Below are positions 43,439 through 51,165 of a DNA stretch of 64,000 bases, one piece after another; the stretch's first letter is position 1, and the number at the start of each line of letters is the position of its first letter. The translations under genes and the position numbers were made by a program. The DNA is from Bacillota bacterium (GTDB taxonomy: Bacteria; Bacillota; DSM-12270; Thermacetogeniales; Thermacetogeniaceae), in assembly GCA_013177945.1 (NCBI GenBank), contig JABLXW010000012.1, positions 35,615-99,614 on the forward strand. Direction: 5' to 3'. Below the pieces are notes generated by a model that saw nothing but the letters and a program-made list of their open reading frames with translations, did no database searches and was not told the origin of the DNA.

Positions 43439-45079
43439 GTGTCACAGAAAAGAAATTTTAAAAAACTGTTGGTGATCCTGGTAACGGTAATTTTGCTTGC
43501 GTCGTGGGCTACATTATCGATGGCAGGGTTTGCCGCAGATCTCGGGAAAAATGAAGCCGTCCAAGAAGGCGAAGAAAGGCCGATAGTATTTCTTCCACAA
43601 GAACCGCGTTTTGTTGCGGTTTCCACCCCTGACGGCCAGAGTTTCCTAGTTGTGCGCAGGCGGATTAACGTTTACCAGCCCCGGCCAAAGCAGATCACCA
43701 TTCCTGTCACAGCTGTAAACTTGGCATCTGGTGGAGAACTCAAGCTTCTCCAACTGGTTGTCTCGGATAAATCCGGAAGAGTAAGGTTAAAATTGACCCC
43801 CAATGCTACCTTAGAAAGCGTAGCAGATTTGGCCTTCAACAAAGAAGAATTACTGACGTTTTTTGAGCAGTCAGGCAAACCAGGTTTTACGACTTTAACC
43901 GAAAAAAGCTATGCACAGCCTGTCGTGGTTCCTGTTGGTGATCTTGGCCTTGAAGAAGGCGATAGTTTAACCCTCCTCATCACCGCAACCTTTGGAAATG
44001 CCAATTTGGAACAGCAAACCACTGCGGAGACACTTGTTGCGGTTACCTCTCTTCCCTCGCGCCCCAACTGGTATGCTGGAGATGGGCACATTCATACAAG
44101 CTGGAGCGATGGTGGTTCCTGGAACACCCCCAACAGGCGTGCAGCAGACGCAAAAGCTGACGGTTTTAAATGGATCATCATTACCGATCACGAGGATCTG
44201 ATCCGCCGCAACGGTGGCTGGTCGTCTTACGTCTCTGAAATTAATGCTGCCCAGTCGAATAATGGAATTGTCGTTGCCCCTGGAGCCGAAATAGGTTGTG
44301 TGCAAATACAGGGTGACGAGAGTTCTCCGGAACTCGGCCACGCTCTGGGCTACCGGCTTAAAGAAAGCGCAACCTCCATTCCGAAAAACAAGTATTATAC
44401 GCCTCAAAACCTCATCAATGCCATTAACAACCATAATTACCCATACTCTTACCCTGTAATCGCCCACCCTTACCACGGCACAATCTGGCAGGACTGGAGC
44501 GTTACGGGTTTTCGTGCTATTGAGCTTATATCCTGCCAGTGGAATGCAAATTCCTCGACTATTTCCAGGTGGGTTTCGCTCCTGAGGGCGGGGTTATCCA
44601 ACACCATAGCAGGAAAAGGTTTTGTTGTAGGCGTCGGAAATACAGATGCTCATTACTTTCACACTCCTGGAAGTGATGGTGCATCGTGGATTTATGCACC
44701 AAACTACTCTTCGACAAACCGCGCTGCTGTCTGGGATGCTATTAAAATGGGAAGGGTAAGTGCAGCTGGAGCACCCAACTTCGGGGCATTTGCCATTAAC
44801 GGCTGCGCCCAGGGAAGCGTGGTTAGAGTTCCGGCAGGAGGCAGTTTCACCTTTACTGTTGTTCGGCAGCCCATGAGTTTATGGTCCTGCGTCAAATTTG
44901 AAATCATAAACGCAAACGGAAATGTGGTAAAAACGGTTAACAATCCTGGGCCAGAGACGAGAATCTCCTGGACCGCTCCCTCCCAGGATTGGTTCTATTT
45001 CGTGCGGTTTGTTTTCCAGGATCCTGAGGGTATAAATTCAGAAGTTTGGGCAAATCCCATCTTTCTTGACGTTTATTAA
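43439..45079 (+). CDS. Exported PHP-domain metal-dependent hydrolase (CehA/McbA type)
   Basis: 546 residues from GTG 43439. Sec signal peptide (KKLLVILVTVILLASWATLSMAGFA). A beta-rich N-terminal region (about 40-215) precedes a PHP-type phosphoesterase domain: DGHIHTSWSDGG, ITDHEDL, APGAEIGC, IAHPYHGT and VGNTDAHYF, all ligands of the metal site. A C-terminal immunoglobulin-like domain (SFTFTVVRQPMSLWSCVKFEI) follows. Similar proteins hydrolyse phosphodiesters or amides outside the cell. It lies between two ANTAR-controlled glnA genes and is less GC-rich than them, so it may have been inserted. Confidence 0.86.
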   Translation: MSQKRNFKKLLVILVTVILLASWATLSMAGFAADLGKNEAVQEGEERPIVFLPQEPRFVAVSTPDGQSFLVVRRRINVYQPRPKQITIPVTAVNLASGGELKLLQLVVSDKSGRVRLKLTPNATLESVADLAFNKEELLTFFEQSGKPGFTTLTEKSYAQPVVVPVGDLGLEEGDSLTLLITATFGNANLEQQTTAETLVAVTSLPSRPNWYAGDGHIHTSWSDGGSWNTPNRRAADAKADGFKWIIITDHEDLIRRNGGWSSYVSEINAAQSNNGIVVAPGAEIGCVQIQGDESSPELGHALGYRLKESATSIPKNKYYTPQNLINAINNHNYPYSYPVIAHPYHGTIWQDWSVTGFRAIELISCQWNANSSTISRWVSLLRAGLSNTIAGKGFVVGVGNTDAHYFHTPGSDGASWIYAPNYSSTNRAAVWDAIKMGRVSAAGAPNFGAFAINGCAQGSVVRVPAGGSFTFTVVRQPMSLWSCVKFEIINANGNVVKTVNNPGPETRISWTAPSQDWFYFVRFVFQDPEGINSEVWANPIFLDVY

Positions 45080-45090
45080 ACTGATGAACT

Positions 45091-45130
45091 CTTTAAGGAT
45101 GGAATGCCATCCTTAAAGATTTTTATTTTT
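45091..45130 (+). terminator. Intrinsic terminator of the PHP-domain gene
   Basis: CTTTAAGGATGG (45091-45102), loop AATG, and its perfect complement (45107-45118), then ATTTTTATTTTT. Confidence 0.9.
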
Positions 45131-45147
45131 GGGAGGGGGAATCCCTG

Positions 45148-45438
45148 GTGCGGAGAGTTTTTCCCAGCTTGCAAGAGTCAATCTGGTGGGTGTGGGGAGG
45201 AGTCCTTTATACTTGCATTAGTGTTGTTTTTTTCATTGAACCTCTTAGAGAATGGTTGTATTCACTTTCAACAAAAGTAAGGTTGGTAGAACTACTTTCT
45301 CCAATCGCGTGGGGCTGGATTGTGGCTACACTTTTCCCCCGTCATCTCCAGGATGTTATAGCTTGGGTACTGGCGCCCATCTTCGGAGGGTTGCTGGGAT
45401 ATTTTCTAAGAATGTTTGTTAAGATCGTTTACCGTTAA
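45148..45438 (+). CDS. Small membrane protein of unknown function
   Basis: 96 residues from GTG 45148, with GGGAGGGGGA upstream. Three hydrophobic segments are visible: WWVWGGVLYTCISVVFFI, LLSPIAWGWIVATLF and VIAWVLAPIFGGLLGYFLRMF. Family not recognised. It sits alone between a terminator and the promoter of the second glnA. Confidence 0.6.
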   Translation: MRRVFPSLQESIWWVWGGVLYTCISVVFFIEPLREWLYSLSTKVRLVELLSPIAWGWIVATLFPRHLQDVIAWVLAPIFGGLLGYFLRMFVKIVYR

Positions 45439-45591
45439 ACGTTTGTTCGACCGCACCCTAGTTACAGGAGATACCCATAGCTTGTCACGTCCTCTTTCCC
45501 GACGACTACGACATGGTTATTCTTGAGCCAAGTCAGGTGCGGTACTTCAATTCGAGGGGTTAGCTTTTCCTGGGTTTTTCCTGGTGATTCA

Positions 45592-45620
45592 TTGTATTTC
45601 ACCAAACCATGTGGTATAAT
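45592..45620 (+). promoter_or_regulatory. Promoter of the second glnA
   Basis: TTGTAT at 45592-45597, a 17-base spacer and TATAAT at 45615-45620. Transcription would start near 45627, just before the hexaloop leader. Confidence 0.7.
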
Positions 45621-45646
45621 GGCGGCTGAAAACAGCATTTTTAAAA

Positions 45647-45662
45647 GGGGCAACGGCGTCCC
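45647..45662 (+). promoter_or_regulatory. ANTAR-type hexaloop in the second glnA leader
   Basis: GGGGC (45647-45651), loop AACGGC with A1 and G4, GTCCC (45658-45662). It shares GGCGTCCC with the following terminator. A possible first hairpin, GCTG with loop AAAA and CAGC (45624-45635), does not fit the hexaloop rule and may overlap the transcription start. Confidence 0.7.
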
Positions 45663-45702
45663 GCGTCTTCCTTGAAAAAAGGAAAGGGGGGCGTCTTTTT
45701 TT
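45655..45702 (+). terminator. Intrinsic terminator (attenuator) before the second glnA
   Basis: GGCGTCCC (45655-45662) pairs with GGGGCGTC (45688-45695), with two G-T pairs; TTCCTT pairs with AAGGAA inside; TTTTTTT follows. The coding start is downstream at 45744. Confidence 0.82.
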
Positions 45703-45743
45703 GCGGCATCAACGAAGAGAAGGCTGCAGAAGGGGGTAATGTT

Positions 45744-47072
45744 GTGGGGTTGACGAAGGAAGATGTCTTGCGTCTTGTTCGGGAACTTGATATTCAATTC
45801 ATCAGGCTCCAGTTTGTCGATCTGCTTGGAGTTTTAAAAAATGTTTCGATTACCGTGGATCAGCTGGAGCGCGCCCTGGCAGGGGAGGTGATGTTCGACG
45901 GTTCCTCGGTTGAGGGGTTTGTGAGAATTGAGGAATCGGACATGTACCTGCGCCCCGATCCCGAGACCTTTACCATCTTTCCCTGGCGCCCGCGGGCAGG
46001 GGGAGTTGCCCGTTTGATCTGCGATGTCTACCTTCCGGATGGGACTCCGTTCCCGGGCTGCCCCAGGCAGGTTCTCAAGCGGGTGCTGGCGGAGGCGGAG
46101 GCGCTTGGCTATACGGTTCAGGTAGGCCCCGAGATCGAGTTCTTCCTGTTCCACTTTCGAGAAGACGGCCGGCCGAGCCTGAACACCCACGACCGGGCCG
46201 GCTACTTCGATCTCGCCCCGGTGGACCTCGGCGAAGATGCCCGGCGGGAGATCGTCTTGACTTTAAAGGAGATGGGCTATGCCATCGAAGCCTCCCACCA
46301 CGAAGTTGCCCCGGGGCAGCATGAGGTCGATCTCAAGTATGTTCCCGCCCTTGCTGCCGCGGACCTGATTACAACCTTTCGCATTGTGGTAAGGACTGTA
46401 GCCCACCGCCACGGCCTCCATGCCACCTTTATGCCCAAGCCCTTTTCCGACCAGAACGGTTCTGGAATGCATTTGAATTTTTCTTTCTTTCAGGAAGGGA
46501 AGAACCGTTTTTACGATCCTGCAGGAAAATGGGAGTTAAGCCGGTTGTGCCTCTCCTTTATCGGCGGGCTTCTGAAATACGCGCCGGATTTTACGGCGCT
46601 TACCAACCCCACGGTTAATTCTTACAAGCGCCTTGTTCCGGGCCATGAGGCGCCTGTTTATATTGCCTGGGCTGCAGGAAACCGGAGCCCGCTGGTGCGG
46701 GTTCCTGTTGCAAGAGGGATCGATACGCGGGTGGAGCTGCGCAGCCCCGATCCCACCTGCAACCCCTACCTGGCGCTTGCGGGCGTGATTGCAGCCGGCC
46801 TGAAAGGGGTCCGCGGCGAAATTCTCCCTCCGCCTCCTGTCGAAGAAAACCTGTACCTTCTGACGCCGGAACGGCGGGCTCAGATGGGGATCCGGGATCT
46901 TCCCGCCAGTTTGGGGGAGGCCCTGGCCCTTTTCAGGGAAAGCGCCTTAGTCCAGGAGGTGATGGGAAACCATATTTATCGCAAGTTTTTGGAGCTTAAG
47001 GAATGGGAATGGCAGGCCTACCAGCGGGAAGTTCACAACTGGGAAATCGAACAGTACCTGGCGCGCTTTTAG
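45744..47072 (+). CDS. Glutamine synthetase homologue, type I-alpha, second copy
   Basis: 442 residues from GTG 45744, which is eight bases after AAGGGGG; an upstream in-frame start at 45672 would lie inside the attenuator. It keeps [42 protein letters not shown] and the feedback-type arginine (FVRIEESDM). The ATP-contacting histidine of the MHxH pair is replaced: NGSGMHLN (residue 245 is Asn). The flap has GHEAP instead of GYEAP. It may be a working isozyme with altered nucleotide handling, a glutamate-related amide synthetase, or a regulatory subunit of mixed dodecamers. Confidence 0.9.
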   Translation: MGLTKEDVLRLVRELDIQFIRLQFVDLLGVLKNVSITVDQLERALAGEVMFDGSSVEGFVRIEESDMYLRPDPETFTIFPWRPRAGGVARLICDVYLPDGTPFPGCPRQVLKRVLAEAEALGYTVQVGPEIEFFLFHFREDGRPSLNTHDRAGYFDLAPVDLGEDARREIVLTLKEMGYAIEASHHEVAPGQHEVDLKYVPALAAADLITTFRIVVRTVAHRHGLHATFMPKPFSDQNGSGMHLNFSFFQEGKNRFYDPAGKWELSRLCLSFIGGLLKYAPDFTALTNPTVNSYKRLVPGHEAPVYIAWAAGNRSPLVRVPVARGIDTRVELRSPDPTCNPYLALAGVIAAGLKGVRGEILPPPPVEENLYLLTPERRAQMGIRDLPASLGEALALFRESALVQEVMGNHIYRKFLELKEWEWQAYQREVHNWEIEQYLARF

Positions 47073-47109
47073 TCACAGGAAAGTACATTGTATTCATGGG
47101 CTGGAATTG

Positions 47110-47138
47110 TTGAATTTCAAAGGGGCAGGTGTTATAAT
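47110..47138 (+). promoter_or_regulatory. Promoter of the glutamate synthase / lipoyl operon
   Basis: TTGAAT at 47110-47115, a 17-base spacer and TATAAT at 47133-47138. The next ten kilobases are on the same strand with short gaps. Confidence 0.75.
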
Positions 47139-47186
47139 CCCATGTGAATGTGAGGCAGGAGGAGAAAGATCGGGAGGCTTATGGGA

Positions 47187-47927
47187 ATGATCCGGATTGA
47201 TGCTCGAGGTATTCATTACAGGGAATTGAATGAGTTGATTAAAAGAAAGGCAGAGGAAGGAGCCAGGGAATTCTGGCTCGATCATGTAAACGGCCAGCGC
47301 TATATCGGAACAGGTCTTGCCTACCCCGATGTCAAGATCGTCATCAACGGGGTGCCGGGAAACGATCTCGCCTCCTTTCTTAACGGCCCCGAAATCGTTG
47401 TTTATGACAACGGGCAGGACGCCATCGGAAATACCATGAACGCGGGCCAGGTTGCGGTGCACGGCCATGCCGGCGATGTGCTGGGCTACGGGATGCGGGG
47501 CGGGCGCCTCTTTATTAAGGGAAATGTGGGATACCGGGTGGGTATCCACATGAAAGAATACAGGAAGCAGATTCCGGTTCTCATCGCCGGGGGTACTGCT
47601 GGGGACTTTCTGGGGGAATATATGGCCGGCGGAATTCTGGTCGTCCTGGGGCTGGACCGGAAACCGGGTGCTCCCCTGGCGGGGGATTACCTGGGAACAG
47701 GCATGCACGGGGGAGTCATTTATTTGCGAGGAGAAGTCGATCCTGCAACCCTGGGAAAAGAAGTGGCGGTTTTTGATCTGGATGAAAACGACTGGAAGGA
47801 GTTAGGTCCCCACCTCCAGGACTTCTGCACTGCTTTTGGGTACGATTATAACGAGGTTTGCGCTGCGAAGTTCTGCAAGCTGCTTCCTGTTTCCCACCGG
47901 CCCTACGGCAGGCTTTATGCATATTAA
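47187..47927 (+). CDS. Glutamate synthase GXGXG-domain subunit (GltB3)
   Basis: 246 residues from ATG 47187, nine bases after GGGAGG; ATG 47181 is only three bases from it. The domain corresponds to the C-terminal GXGXG beta-helix of glutamate synthase alpha: GQDAIGNTMNAGQVAVHGHAGDVLGYGMRGGRLFIKG, then GIHMKEYRKQIPVLIAGG and YMAGGILVVLGL. In archaeal-type split glutamate synthases this is a separate protein that holds the FMN and catalytic subunits together. GltB1 and GltB2 are further along the same operon, separated from it by six genes. Confidence 0.9.
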   Translation: MIRIDARGIHYRELNELIKRKAEEGAREFWLDHVNGQRYIGTGLAYPDVKIVINGVPGNDLASFLNGPEIVVYDNGQDAIGNTMNAGQVAVHGHAGDVLGYGMRGGRLFIKGNVGYRVGIHMKEYRKQIPVLIAGGTAGDFLGEYMAGGILVVLGLDRKPGAPLAGDYLGTGMHGGVIYLRGEVDPATLGKEVAVFDLDENDWKELGPHLQDFCTAFGYDYNEVCAAKFCKLLPVSHRPYGRLYAY

Positions 47928-47945
47928 TTCTCAGGGGAGGAGCAG

Positions 47946-49328
47946 ATGTTGGACTACCAGGTGATTGTAATCGGCGCAGGGCCGGGGGGGTATCCGGCGG
48001 CCATCAGGGCAGCCCAGCTGGGGGCGCGCGTCTGTCTTATTGAGACCGGGCAGCCGGGAGGCACCTGCCTGAACCGGGGCTGCATTCCTACCAAAGCTCT
48101 GGTGGCGGGTGCCTCCCTGTTGAAGCAGGTGCGGCGTGCCAGGGAGTTTGGAATCGAAACCGGAGAGGTTTCCCTCAACCCTCGCAAAATGAGGGAGCGT
48201 CAGGAGGGGATCGTCTCCCGTCTCCGTCAGGGAATTCGTTTTCTCCTGGAGAAACACAAAATAGATTTTCTTGAAGGCAAGGGCCGCCTGCTGGGGCCGG
48301 GCAGGGTCGAGGTGCGCAGGAAGGGCAGCCCGGCGGAAACAGTCACCGGAGAGAAGATAATCGTCGCTACGGGTTCGGAACCGCTGCTCCCTCCAGCTCT
48401 GGGCTACGACGGAAAAGTGGTCGTTTCGAGTACGGAGATGCTCCAGCTTGACGCCGTTCCGGAAAGCCTGGTGATCGTTGGGGCAGGGGTGATCGGCTGC
48501 GAATTTGCGGGGATTTATGCAGAACTCGGGAGCCGGGTCACCCTGGTGGAGGCCGAGCGTACAATTCTCCCCTTTGTGGAGGAAGAGCTGGCGCGGAAGC
48601 TTCAGGGGGTTTTCCGGCAGAGCGGAATTACTTTGCGGACGAGAACGAAGATCAGGGAGGTCAAAAGGGAAGGGTCCCGGGCAAAGGTCTACCTGGAGGA
48701 CGGCACCGAACTGGATGCCGAGAAGGTGCTGGTGGCGGTAGGCCGCTCCCTGAATACCCGGGGCCTGGGGCTGGAAGAGTGCGGGGTTGAACTCGGCCCG
48801 AGAGGTGAAATCGTTGTAAACGAAAGGATGGAAACATCCGCTCCGGGCATCTACGCGGCCGGGGATGTCACCGGAAAGGCGCTCCTTGCCCATGTGGCAA
48901 CATGCCAGGGGCTTGTTGCGGCGGCCAACGCCCTGGGGGAGGGCAGGAAAATGAACTACCAGGCAGTCCCGAATGCCATTTTTACCTTTCCGGAGATCGG
49001 AACCGTGGGGCTCACCTCTCAGGAGGCGAAAGGGCGCGGGATCCCCTGTAAAACCGGAAAGTTCCCCTTTCTCGCCAGCGGAAAGGCGTTATGCGAAGGG
49101 GAGGCAGACGGTTTCGTAAAGGTCCTGGCACGGGAGGGGACGGGGGAAATCCTCGGCATCCACATCATCGGCCCCCATGCCACCGAACTGGTTGCCGAGG
49201 GTGCGCTTGCGGTGCGCTGGGGGCTGACCCTGGGGCAGCTGGCGGAAACTGTTCACGCTCATCCCACGCTGGCGGAGGCGTTGAAAGAGGCTGCCGAGGC
49301 TGCGGAGGGCCTGGGTCTGCATGTCTAG
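47946..49328 (+). CDS. lpdA: Dihydrolipoyl dehydrogenase (E3)
   Basis: 460 residues from ATG 47946, 18 bases after gltB3. FAD/NAD flavoprotein that oxidises dihydrolipoyl groups with NAD+ and can work in reverse. GAGPGGYPAAIRAAQLG binds FAD, the redox disulfide is GTCLNRGCIPTKAL, the second dinucleotide motif is GAGVIGCEFAGIYAELG, and the active-site histidine is in VHAHPTLAE. There is no lipoyl domain on this protein and no E1 or E2 subunit in the window. Sits with lipoate biosynthesis genes and glutamate synthase, an unusual setting. Confidence 0.93.
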   Translation: MLDYQVIVIGAGPGGYPAAIRAAQLGARVCLIETGQPGGTCLNRGCIPTKALVAGASLLKQVRRAREFGIETGEVSLNPRKMRERQEGIVSRLRQGIRFLLEKHKIDFLEGKGRLLGPGRVEVRRKGSPAETVTGEKIIVATGSEPLLPPALGYDGKVVVSSTEMLQLDAVPESLVIVGAGVIGCEFAGIYAELGSRVTLVEAERTILPFVEEELARKLQGVFRQSGITLRTRTKIREVKREGSRAKVYLEDGTELDAEKVLVAVGRSLNTRGLGLEECGVELGPRGEIVVNERMETSAPGIYAAGDVTGKALLAHVATCQGLVAAANALGEGRKMNYQAVPNAIFTFPEIGTVGLTSQEAKGRGIPCKTGKFPFLASGKALCEGEADGFVKVLAREGTGEILGIHIIGPHATELVAEGALAVRWGLTLGQLAETVHAHPTLAEALKEAAEAAEGLGLHV

Positions 49329-50046
49329 CAGGGAGAGGGAACTTGCCGTTCGCGTCCTTGGCCTGCGGGATTACGAGGAGGCATATCTTTTGCAGAAAGA
49401 ACTGGTTGAGGCAAGGATTCGCCAGGCAATCCCCGACACTCTTTTGCTGGTGGAGCACCCCCCGGTCTTTACGCTGGGAAGAGGGGTGCAGGGAGAACAG
49501 TTCCGGGTCCCGGCGTCCCAGGTTGAGGCTCTGGAAGTCAAAGTGATTCCGGTGGACAGGGGGGGCCAGGTTACATACCACGGGCCGGGACAGCTGGTGG
49601 GTTACCCGATCTTTGATCTCGCCCGGCACCGCCAGGATTTGCACTGGATGCTCTGGTCTCTGGAAGAGGTTTTGATTCGCTTCTTGAAGGATTTCGGAAT
49701 CCGCGGCGAACGGAGAAAAAGCTACCCGGGGGTTTGGGTGGGAAGGGAGAAGATTGCCGCGGTCGGGATCGGGGTCCGGCGCTGGGTGACCTATCATGGT
49801 TTTGCCTTAAATGTCAATCCCGATCTGAGCTATTTCCGGTTTATTTACCCGTGCGGAATTCATGACTGCGGCGTTACTTCTCTTGCCGAGATTTTGGGTG
49901 AAGGGATAGAGATTTCCCGGGCGCTGCTTGAGAAAATTGCCTTTTATACCGGAGAAGTTTTTCAGCTTGAGGTGGCCTCTTTCCAAAATGACGCAGAAGT
50001 TTCCGGAGTGGCTCAAGAAAAAGCTCAAGAACAGCCCCCATGTTGA
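49321..50046 (+). CDS. lipB: Octanoyl-[acyl-carrier-protein] transferase
   Basis: 241 residues from ATG 49321, overlapping the E3 gene by eight bases. Transfers octanoate from ACP to a lipoyl domain, the first step of lipoate formation. LipB motifs: LLLVEHPPVFTLGRG, DRGGQVTYHGPGQLVGYP, then IAAVGIGVRRWVTYHGFALNV and the catalytic cysteine in PCGIHDCGVTSL. Its end overlaps lipA by 59 bases in another frame. The C-terminal 20 residues are unlike LipB and seem set by that overlap. Confidence 0.94.
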   Translation: MSSRERELAVRVLGLRDYEEAYLLQKELVEARIRQAIPDTLLLVEHPPVFTLGRGVQGEQFRVPASQVEALEVKVIPVDRGGQVTYHGPGQLVGYPIFDLARHRQDLHWMLWSLEEVLIRFLKDFGIRGERRKSYPGVWVGREKIAAVGIGVRRWVTYHGFALNVNPDLSYFRFIYPCGIHDCGVTSLAEILGEGIEISRALLEKIAFYTGEVFQLEVASFQNDAEVSGVAQEKAQEQPPC

Positions 50047-50857
50047 AGAAATGAGAATGCTTCTGGCAAAAGCAAACCTTCATACCGTCTGCCAGGGGGC
50101 GCGCTGCCCAAATTTGAACGAGTGCTTCGGCCGGCGGACCGCCACCTTTATGATCCTGGGCGAGAGGTGCACCCGCAACTGCAGGTTCTGTGCCGTTCTC
50201 CGGGGGAGGCCGGAACCTGTGGACGCGGGAGAGCCGGAGCGGATCGCCGGGGCGGCGGCAGTGCTGGGCCTGCGCCACGTGGTAATCACCTCGGTGACCC
50301 GGGACGACCTGCCGGACGGGGGCGCCGGACATTTTGCCTCAACCATCAGGGCGGTTAAAGGAAGGATAGAGGGCGCTACCGTTGAGGTTTTGACTCCCGA
50401 TTTTCAGGGGTCGGAAGCGGCTTTAGAAAAAGTTCTGGCTGCAGGCCCCGATGTTTTTAACCACAACCTTGAGACGGTCCCCCGCCTTTACCCTGAGATC
50501 AGGCCGGAGGCTTCGTACAGCCGGAGCTTATCTCTTCTCGAGCAGGCTAAAAGGCTCAATAAAAATTTGGTCACGAAGTCCGGCTTGATGTTAGGGTTGG
50601 GGGAAACAGAGAAAGAGATCCGGGCGTTGCTCTGCGACTTAAGAGATGCCGGATGTGATGTTGTAACAATCGGCCAGTACCTGCAGCCCACTCCCCAGCA
50701 GATTCCCGTGAAGGAGTATGTTTCACCTGAGGTTTTTTCAGCTTATCAAGCCTGGGGGGCGTCCCTGGGCTTTCGGGCGGTGCTGGCGGGCCCCTTTATC
50801 CGCAGTTCCTACCGCGCCGGGGAAGTTTTTGCCGCCTCCCTTGCCCGGGCGCGCTGA
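49988..50857 (+). CDS. lipA: Lipoyl synthase
   Basis: 289 residues from ATG 49988; PEWLKKKL near the start is typical of LipA, supporting this start. Inserts two sulfurs into octanoyl groups. It has the auxiliary cluster CQGARCPNLNEC, the radical SAM motif CTRNCRFCAV and the C-terminal serine ligand in RSSYRAGE. LipB supplies its substrate. The only lipoyl-type acceptor in the window is the small carrier 44 bases downstream. Confidence 0.96.
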   Translation: MTQKFPEWLKKKLKNSPHVEEMRMLLAKANLHTVCQGARCPNLNECFGRRTATFMILGERCTRNCRFCAVLRGRPEPVDAGEPERIAGAAAVLGLRHVVITSVTRDDLPDGGAGHFASTIRAVKGRIEGATVEVLTPDFQGSEAALEKVLAAGPDVFNHNLETVPRLYPEIRPEASYSRSLSLLEQAKRLNKNLVTKSGLMLGLGETEKEIRALLCDLRDAGCDVVTIGQYLQPTPQQIPVKEYVSPEVFSAYQAWGASLGFRAVLAGPFIRSSYRAGEVFAASLARAR

Positions 50858-50901
50858 CGAGACCCGAGAATGCCAATTCAATAGAGGAGGTTTTGCTCTG
50901 C

Positions 50902-51135
50902 ATGGAGGTTACTCTGCCGTTTCTTGCCGAGGGTGTTGATGAGGCAACAGTCTCCTACTGGAAGGTGGATGAGGGAGACCGGGTGGAGGAGGGGGATGAT
51001 CTGGTAGAGATGTTCACCAGTAAAGCGGTTTTCAGTGTTCCCTCCCCTGCCGCCGGGGTTGTTGAGGAGATTTTGGTGCGAGAGGGAGAAGTGGTTAAGG
51101 TGGGCCAGACCCTTTGCACCCTGAAAGAAGATTGA
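50902..51135 (+). CDS. Stand-alone lipoyl/biotinyl carrier domain protein
   Basis: 77 residues from ATG 50902 (AGAGGAGG upstream). Flattened beta-barrel carrier: TLPFLAEGVDEATVSYWKVDEGDRVEEGDDLVEMFTSKAVFSVPSPAAGVVEEILVREGEVVKVGQTL is too long to quote as one motif; the key parts are EGVDEATVSYWK, the modified-lysine hairpin FTSKAVF and PSPAAGVVEEI. The lysine sits in an SKA turn like the DKA of E2 lipoyl domains, so lipoyl rather than biotinyl is more likely, matching adjacent lipB and lipA. Unlike E2 it has no catalytic domain, so it would act as a free carrier. Confidence 0.85.
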   Translation: MEVTLPFLAEGVDEATVSYWKVDEGDRVEEGDDLVEMFTSKAVFSVPSPAAGVVEEILVREGEVVKVGQTLCTLKED

Positions 51136-51165
51136 AGTAATTTCGCAACAGAGAGAGGAGAAACC

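Noticed and set aside
43020..43445. 141-codon minus-strand frame and a 76-codon plus-strand frame in the gap before the PHP gene
   Set aside because: No ribosome sites or recognisable features; residue composition is implausible.
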